In this document: one piece after another, positions 50,001 to 59,000 of the stretch | Position numbering within the stretch: the stretch's first letter is position 1 | Layout: the number at the start of each line of letters is the position of its first letter | Notes under the pieces: generated by a model | What the model was told of the DNA's origin: nothing | The model's input: only the letters and a program-made list of their open reading frames with translations | Database searches by the model: none | Assembly (NCBI GenBank): GCA_034440615.1 | Contig: JAOTOM010004675.1 | Coordinates: 62,001 to 126,000 of the forward strand | DNA from: Ashinkailepas kermadecensis | Taxonomy: Eukaryota > Arthropoda > Thecostraca > Neolepadidae | Direction of reading: 5' to 3' | DNA: 64,000 nt | Position numbers and translations under genes: made by a program

Positions 50001-53000
50001 CAGCCCGCGTGATCCTCCACCCCCTCCCCGGCTGGTCCGGTCCGTCACCAGCCCGCGTGATCCTCCACCCTCTCCCCGGCTGGTCCGGTCCGTCACCAGC
50101 CCGCGTGATCCTCCAGCCCATCCCCGGCCGGTCCGGTTGGCACGCCAGCGCTGGGCCGTCGCCGGCCGGTGGCTCCTGACAGTGGTGTCGTGCTCCTGCT
50201 AGATCCTGGACCAGCTGGGGCCCTCCCCGGTGGTCAGCAGCGCCGCCACCCTGCAGTTGTTCTCGTCGGCGGTGTCGCAGCCGACGGTGTCGATGCAGCA
50301 GTCGATGGAGCGTCGCCTGCACCCGCCGCCGTCCAGTCTGGACGCCATGCTTAGCGCCCAGGAGACTCTGCTCACGGCCAGCGAGTGCGAGCTTAGGTTA
50401 GACCGGCGGGCGCGGGCGCTGCTCATGTGCACGCCGAACCGCCCACAGCTGCACCCACAAACTGCCTGCCGACCTGGGGGCCACCGTCATTGGTTAGCTG
50501 TGATGACGAGCTTTGCCTAATGAGGCTGGTTGGATATTTGTTGTAGCAATCCTTGTAGCGCGCATAGGAGTTTTGATTGAATATGAAAAGACTTCGGGAA
50601 GGAACCGTGCTTGGTGACAATGTTGTTGTTCGGTGAAACGAGGTGTGTATGTGTGTGTGTGTGAGCGTCTTGTAAGCAACGGCTGATGGTCACACTGGCT
50701 GGTGCTGGCTCTTCAGCGAAACCGAAACGGACACTGGCCACCATCCCCATCCTCCGGATCCCTCTGGTATCGAGGAAATCCCACCAGCTGGGCCGCCTGA
50801 CCAGCACGCTCCCGAACAACACTAGGTGGGTGGAATGCTGCGGCACGCTTTGACATAGGCTGGGGAGACAATTGCGGTATGGCCATTGGCTAATATACCG
50901 GAGAACAACGAGGGAAGGCTGAGCCTCCGTTCATGGGTTGCAGGCGATTAGATCGGATGGGTGTTGTTTTTGACATATTTTCACTGCACTTTACTTGCAT
51001 GAAGCTCATGTTTTCCTCACAACATTTGACGAAAAGGTGGCGAAGTTAACGCTAATTTCCATGACAGTTTACCGTGAAGAATAATCAACGACGGAGGAAG
51101 GACAAGGACAGACGAAAGGAAACACGAAAACAGGATGCCGCCGAAGTGATTACAGAGCTGCTGGACGATCAAAGACAGGTTTGCAACGATTTTTTTTTGG
51201 CTATGATGCAACGCTTTTCCTCAATTTTGTCGGTGCTCATATTTCTTCTGTACAGCGGTTCTACTTTTGCTTTGAACCCCGTTAATTAATCTTGCGCACT
51301 ATTCGTGCTATAACCATGCTGCACATTAGCATATTCTACTTGGTTTCGACACTTCTGTGACACCCGTGTTGCCCGTATGATGCAACTGTGTTATGTCTGT
51401 TCTTATTTCTGCATAAGCACATGTCACAGTGCCTCACCGTCATTTGCGCCTGACCTATTTTCATGCTTCATTGTTGCGAGTGGGGCTGAGGGCCGAAAGA
51501 GTCTCACCTGAACTGTCTGAAGAAAAAAACTTCAACCGTAACGACTTTGGGAGATTGAGCTTTACGAGTAACTGATCTAGAACAATATCGTTTTTACCAA
51601 AATGTAGTCAAATTCATGAAAGTTGTCCTATGCTGTCAATGGGAATGGAGGTGTGATATTTTGCAGTTAAATTGACAAACATTTCCCATTTCCCCACACT
51701 TCTCAAATCCCCTACACTTCGCAAATGAGAGCAACTCTGAGCTCCAGCAACAGCAGATCAAGCTGGTGTGCACGTCATATGAGCTACGTGTTTAACAACG
51801 ATTAAATGTTGATGCAGTCATACCGAATCCATGGGTGTATTTATGTATCCAATATTAGAGGGAGACAATTCAAATAAATGTGTCACAAGTTTAATACAGC
51901 AAAGAATGGCTCTTAGATGCTCCTGGGTTTTAGACCTTGCGTGTAAAGAAAATATACGACCTTCAATATACCAGGAGTGATAAGAAAATGTCAAGCTTAA
52001 CAATTGAAAGAAAAAAAAAGCACGCTGGAAAAAAAGCGTGCAAAAAGACACGTGGAATGCAGAAAAGCCTCCTCAGTAGTGCAGACACTTAAAGAAACTC
52101 CAAACCAGAAACAAACTGTGTCAAGATAGAATCCTCTGAGGAAGCCCGAGCCGATGGTCCATATACATATCGATGCATACACTCACGCACATATAAAGAC
52201 ATATATCCAATATAACGCGTAATACATAAAATATAATATATGTTAATGTAATTGTATGTGATATACCAAGACGTCGTTTGCGTGTTCAGTTGCGGCCGTA
52301 GATTACGTATGTGTAGAGATTCGAGGACCTTCAGATCAGCGTTGTCCCTGGCTGTTGCTAGAATTTCTACTTTGAAGTTTGCATTAGTGTCGCTGTGTTC
52401 CATGTTAGAATGTTTGTCGATCATGTGTTCGCTTAAAGGTGTGTATGCTCTCCGAAGTCTGGCATCTCCCAAGTGCTCATTGTACCTATCCCTGATACTA
52501 CGTTTGGTTTCACCGACATAAAATATTCCAAGACAGCGGTTGCACGTTATTTTATAAACTACGTTTTTCCGCGTGCATCTACCTTTGAGCCCGTTGATAC
52601 AGGTGTGGCACGTTCTTCTACCAGCAGGGCATGGCGGCATTTCCAGGGCTGAGCGGACCAGGTAAGATTTCAGCGTTGGTCCGCTCGTCCAGGCTACCCT
52701 AACATGGTTTAGATGAGACGAACGGATGGCTGCGTTTACCCGTCGACATAGTTGGTCATCGACAAAAGGAAGTCTCATGTAAACATAGTTGGGATTGCTA
52801 CCCGCTCGATGCCGACGTTGCCCACTTATCCTACTCCTGTTGTTAGGGTGAATAGCACGAGCGGCGGAGTGTACCCGATGTGCTGGGTATCCGTTTTCCA
52901 GGAAAAGAGTCATCTTCGCAAGGCTCCGCTCGCATGAAATAGTATCAGAGGAGACTCGTGCTGCTCTCCTCATTTGGGATGTTAAAACGGCCTTTTTAGT

Positions 53001-56000
53001 GGCTATCGGGTGGGCCGAATCATAGTGCAAGATGATGGGGGCTGCCATAGGTTTAAAGTACAGTTCGGTGGTGTAGCTCCCATCAGCCTGAACTACAAAC
53101 AACGTATCAAGGAAAAGAATCGAACTGCTAAGACCAGTGTGTTCTAAGGTAAACTTGATGCTGGAGTGTTGTTGGTTAATTTCTGCAAAGAGGTCGAGTA
53201 GAGAGGCCAAGCCATGTGTCCAAACACCGAAAATATCGTCTATATACCTCATGTAGAGAGCTGGTTTCAAATCATACGAAGCTATGATTTGAGCTATCAA
53301 CGAAGCTATGATAGCGACTCAAGGGAATATCATCAAGTATATATGATATGATGATTTGATCAAGCTATCATACGAAGCTATGAAGATCGACTCAAGGCGG
53401 TGCATAAAAGCAATCGCTAAAGGAGGTGCACATCGGTTACCCATAGCCACTCCTTTTGTTTGCTTGTATATGGAATTACCAAAACGTATGAGGTTATTGC
53501 TTAAAATATGTGTTAGTAATTTCACACAGTCCTGTACCCCAATCCCGAAAAGACAAATATCATCCAGATTGTCCTCGATTAGACGAGTCACAGCATCTAT
53601 TCCCTCCTTTATCGGAATGCTGCCATATAAATTTTTTTCACGTCCATGGTGAAAACAATACTGCCTTCCGGAAGTTTGGTAGGAAACGTTTCTTTCACCC
53701 TCTGTAGGTACGACTCCGAGTTTGTCAGATGGGCGGGAACCAACGCTAGTATCTGGACAAGAATCTTGCTCAAGAACCAAGATAACTTGTCTAGGGGCTC
53801 ACCACTCGCCGACACTATAGGGCGCAGTGGAACCTCTAGTTTGTGGTTTTTGGGGAGCTCGTATAATTCCGCTGCGCGGCTGGAATGAGGAAGGAGAGAT
53901 AACACTGTGTATTTATGTAACTTCCCTGATAAAGTTTCCTTGATGATAGTACATGTTTCGATTTCGAGACGTTTGGTAGGGTTTGGTTGGGAAGGAATGC
54001 TCTGATAATCGTCCGTTATTTTCCTGGCCTTTTCAATGTAATCTGTTTTGTTTAGCACGACGAATCCTTTGCATTTATCTGACTGCTTTACTATTACATT
54101 ATCGTTGTTTTTCATTTCCCGAAGTACTTCCCTCTGTTTCGCATAATTGTCCGACATTTTGTTCGATGCTTTGTTGTGATATTTATATGCTTTTAGAACT
54201 TTTGTTTTTAAATCTTTCAACTCAGATTCTAATTGAGTTGTGGCTCTCGGTGGTTGGTGTGCAGGAGTGTCGGGAAACATGGGGCGAAGCTTTGAATAAC
54301 CTGTGCTAGAGGTGCTTTGTGATAAGCCTGCCTGCGGTACCTGAGGTACAGTTCGCTGTTTTCTCTCCCTCACATTCCTCCACCGCAAACTATAGATCGC
54401 CCTTTCTACGCCTGATTCTGCCTTTTCCAAGCAGCTACGATCTACTTTTTGAGCTAGCGCAAAATTGGGGCCTTTGTCAAGCAATCCCAATATATCTGAG
54501 TCTAGAGGTAACTTACTTAGATTAGACGTGCGATTTGTACGATATTGTTCAGTGCCATCGCCGTTGGTGTCCGTACCGTGGGTGCCAGAAGTAATGCAAC
54601 TACCCGAGCTCTCTCCACTAGTGGCCGCGTGGTGAAGTAAATTATTTTTATCCGGGAGTGGCGTAGGTGGTTGGTACGATGAATGTGTACCTAGGCGAAG
54701 TTCGTCCTCTTGTGGTGCGCTGCGGTCGGCTGCTGGCCTCACGCCGCAGTTTCTGACCCCAGAAACAACGCTGGAGATCGTCAAACACAGAGACCACCCA
54801 CGCATAGCCAAAGCCCATCCAAAGTTCCAAACAGTCACAACGCTGGGCACGAACGCACTAAACAACGAAGCGCACCAGACCCTGTCCGCACAGCAGCGAA
54901 AATCGACGACACCACGTGGTGAAGCACCAGCATCACTACAACCAGCTGTTTTCACTGGGCCGCAGTGTTTGTCCTCCTCTGACTCCTCAGGCAAGAGATG
55001 ACTGGTTTCTAGTTGTAGTGAAGTGGAGTCCCTAGGGCTCTGATTGGGCCGAACCGTCGAACTGGAGACTTCTTCTTCCGTTGCTGCAACACTTGAGGAA
55101 ACAGGAGACTCGATCTTCTGGGCATTTTCAGGCAAGTGACTTGGACACGGTACCTGCAGGAGGGTACTTCCCGGAAGACAAGTGCTTGACAGAGTCCCGT
55201 GCCCTTGTGCAAGCCCACGGCCTGAGCCGCTGCTGTCTACTAGACTCTGCTTCTGAAGCGATTCAAATTTCTTGACTAATTTCTGACGATGGCCCCTGGC
55301 CGAAACGTTGAGCAATAAAGTATAATCCTTAACGTTACTTTTGATGTCAACTCAGCACCTCCTGGTATATTGAAGGTCGTATATTTTCTTTACACGCAAT
55401 GTCACAAGTTTCACTGTCTGCACAGTTTGGCGCGTCCGCGGTGATCTATCTGAGCGTTGCTGTAGCGAATGGTTCCAGCAGGACAGCTCAGACATGCTTG
55501 CGCCGAACTCTACTGAGTTGTATGGGAATGTTTATGGGCTGGGCGGGCAATTAGGGGCGTGGTTAGTGTCGCCAAACCCTTGGGGCGGTAGGGAAGCACA
55601 AACGCGTCATGCTCCCTCGAAAGTAGAAGTAGATAGACATATATCCTAAAGGCGTGCATCTCCAATGCCCCCACTTTCTCACGAGTCGGGCGATAATTGC
55701 TCCCCAATAACAATGGCACTGCGATCACACTAGCCAATTCGGACATGTTCCGCAAACAGCGTGTCATCCCATGCGATGGTCGACTGATGGGCAGTAGTGT
55801 AAGACAGCAGTGTGATGTTGGGTATCATGACCAACTGACATTGACAGTGTCGCTCCCTCCCCCAGACGTACCAACAGTCGCCGCCGGCCCACTGGGTGTC
55901 GACAGCAGTGTGATGTTGCTTATCATGACCAATCGACAGTGTTAGTGTCTTCCTCTGCCAGACGTACCGCCAGTCGCCGCCGGCCCATTGGGTATCGACA

Positions 56001-59000
56001 GCGGTACCCGAGGACATTAGCCGCCACCGTCACCGCCAGCCGCCGCCGCCGCCGCCGCCGCAGGACGACGACAGGGACGAGGAGGACTACGACATACGCT
56101 GGTTCCCATTTAGGTGCGTGCCGCTGGACCGGCCACACGTTGTCTGCGCCGTACTATCCAGGGCCGCTCCGCGGCTGATGGCCTCGCGGCTGATGGCCTG
56201 TTGTGGTCTGAGCCGTCACCTGCAGTCCTGAGTCGCCGGCTGCGGCCCGCTCTCTGTCGGCCGCACTTCGTGTTTGCATTGCGGACTCATCGGATGGAAG
56301 ACTGGCTATTTGTGCCGTCACAATCAGTTGGCTTGTGATGTTTAACAGGCACATGCTTTGGAGGGTATGGATAAGACCAAATGGCGGCTTAAGAGGTTGG
56401 TACGAGGACCTACGGTTCCCAGTGTGTAGTGTCTCATATAAATTGTGGGTGGTTTGCACGGCCGAGTTTTGCACAGCCTGGACCTTAGTTCGAGTCTGGT
56501 CTGTTGTTGGTTGGGTTTGGTCTGCGGTCTTGATCTGGTCTGGTCAGTGAAAACAGTCATTTGCGTAGATTGGACCTGACATGTGGTCTTTCCTCTTACC
56601 TGGGCCTGGTCTGTGGTCTCGCTCTGATCTGCGGCTCGGGTCTGTTATGTGGTCTGGCCTGTGATCCGGTCTGTGATATGTTCTGTGACCTGGTCCGTGG
56701 CATGGTCTGTGATCTGATCTGTGGTCTGGTTAGTGATCTGATATGTGGTCTGATCCATGATCAGTGGTCTCAGTCTGTCCCCGTATTTCTGTACAGTGGA
56801 GTCGCCGCCAGCAGTGCCAGCAGCGGCAGCGGCGCCGTGCCCAGCTCCGAGGACCTCGAACAATGGAACCCGTTCCAGACGCGCAACACTCCAGTTAATT
56901 CTCGCACCAGTTACCCCCAGACCGTCAGCCAGAGGTGTGTTGGTATAGACAGCACGGTCGCCTTCGAAGTGTCGGCATTTGCGTTAATGCTGCAACAATG
57001 GAGTTCAGGTTCATTAGTCATGGTCCGTGGTCATTCGCTTAGATTGTGTCAAAACCCCGCCTGTTAGTTCTCGATTTGCAGGCGATTTATGGAGGACATC
57101 CTTATGGTTGCTACCCTGGCTACGCTTGTAATGCACACGGAGTGAAGTAATGCACACAGAGAAGTGCTGAAATATGGACGTTTCAATCATTGGAACCCGA
57201 CCCAAATTCGCTATTGAAAATGCTGCACTGATATTTATGGGATGAAATTTGCATTTGTTATGTCAGGCCAAATGGATGTCTTTGGCGCTTCCAACAGATG
57301 TCGCTAATGTGTTACGAATTTCTGCTGTGGGTGTTTCCTGTTCGATTCCCGCAGTGCGATATAGAACGGAAGATGTCTATTTCTTGATGGTAATTTTCAG
57401 AGATCCGGTAGCAGTCGCTTGTGTAGCCCCAGCGACAAGGCGTAAGCCGCGCTGCAGGCCCAGTTCGGAACAGGCGCTGGCTCTTCGGTGTTTGCCTTAT
57501 GTATGTTGCATCATATCATGTGAGTTGTTTTATGAACGACTTGACTGCACGAACAGATTATTTCACCAACTGCTCTTTACAGCGATTGGGAGCCCGGAGG
57601 ATTTTTCACACCGGGAATCCGCGGGAGCACAGGAAATATTCAGGTATGTTGTTAACAACAGCGAAACTGCGCAGTGTGCGCAGGGTACGCATGCAGGGTA
57701 TGCAAGAGCAAGACCTTCAAATGATGTTTTGCCTTGTTAGCAGTATATTTTGCATTCGTGGAGCTCGAGAAAACAGGTCATGCATTCTCCGAATGTATGC
57801 TGATTGTTCACATGGCCCTCCGTGTGTGGTGATGTCACGTACTGCCCATCGAACCAGTGACGATGGTACACGTCTATCCACGGGATGGATGGCGCGACGC
57901 ACCTGTGGCCTGTGGCCACCTATGGCCTGTGTGCCATATTGTGCGTGACCCCTGGGCGGCCACGTGTGGTGATGCATGCTGACGCTGGCCGACGGTGGAT
58001 GTTTTCAGCCGAGGCGGACACGTCAGGCGATACCAGGGAAGTCCCGGTAGGCTGTGCGTGCGGTGACCTGCGGTGGATATTTTCAGCCGAGGCGGGTACG
58101 CTAGGCGATACCAGAAACGTGCCGGTAGGCTGTGCATGCGGTGACCTGCGGTGGATATTTTCAGCCGAGGCGGGTACGCTAGGCGATACCAGAAACGTCC
58201 CGGTAGGCTGTACATGCGGTGACCTGCGGTGGATGTTTTCAGCCGAGGCGGACACGTCAGGCGATACGAGGAACGTCCCGGTAGGCTGTCCATGCGGTGA
58301 CCTGCGGTGAATGTTTTCAGCCGAGGCGGGTACGCTAGGCGATACCAGGAACGTCCCGGTAGGCTGTCCATGCGGTGACCTGCGGTGGATGTTTTCAGCC
58401 GAGGCGGACACGTCAGGCAATACCCGAGGCGCCTCGTCGTCTCAAGTCGTCCAGCGGCGCCGAGCTGTCCACCCCAGTGCTGTCCCCGGTGAGCCCGACC
58501 GAGGTCCCGGGTCCGGCCGGCCTGCAACGGCACAATCAGGGAACGGGTGTGGGGAGCAATGTTCACAGCCGGACAGAAGCCATGGGATACAAGGGCAGAT
58601 GTTGATCGTCGCTTCTAAACAGAACGTTTGGCGACACGAAGGTCATGCACTCCGATGAGCCGGATCACAAAAGCACACAGGAACTGTTTAGATGATAATC
58701 GAACAGAGCACACCCGGATCAGAACGTTCCAGATCAGATCACGCCAGGTCATATTACGTCAGTGCAAACTAGACCAGATCTGAGTCGACCAGACAGGAGC
58801 GGTGGCGTGATGTGTCAGACCAGACCGGACCTGTCTGCGATGTGGCCGGATCAAGTGTCGGGTGGTTACCGCCTGGTGCGGCTGGTGTGTCGACAGAGGC
58901 ACAGTTCGGACTGGGACACGCCGGTTGACTCGGTAGCGTCCTCTGTCGGCCGTCGGCGTCAGTCGCTGCACGGACCGGTGCGGGCCACAGACGAGAGGCG

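Larger units (their letters stand above)
51881..55411 (-). mobile_element. Penelope-like retroelement with GIY-YIG endonuclease, 12-bp TSD
   Basis: The minus strand encodes a Penelope-type reverse transcriptase followed by a GIY-YIG endonuclease, a combination diagnostic of the PLE class. RT features are ELPKNHKLEVPLRPIVSASG, then KGVAMGNRCAPPLAIAFMHR and YMRYIDDIFG (catalytic YIDD). The endonuclease has CNRCLGIFYVGETKRSIRDR and YNEH. The coding region is broken by frameshifts near 53610-53780 and 53300. A 41-bp perfect inverted repeat lies at 51937-51977 and 55359-55399, and a 12-bp direct repeat TGTCACAAGTTT lies at 51881-51892 and 55400-55411. It sits antisense in CPLANE1 intron 17. Confidence 0.88.

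Noticed and set aside
52089..53300. GIY-YIG nuclease as a stand-alone host gene
   Set aside because: Its position right after a Penelope RT core and inside TSD-flanked inverted repeats shows it is part of the retroelement.
57874..58566. 230-codon minus-strand ORF
   Set aside because: Runs through the 78-bp satellite antisense to CPLANE1 exon 21.
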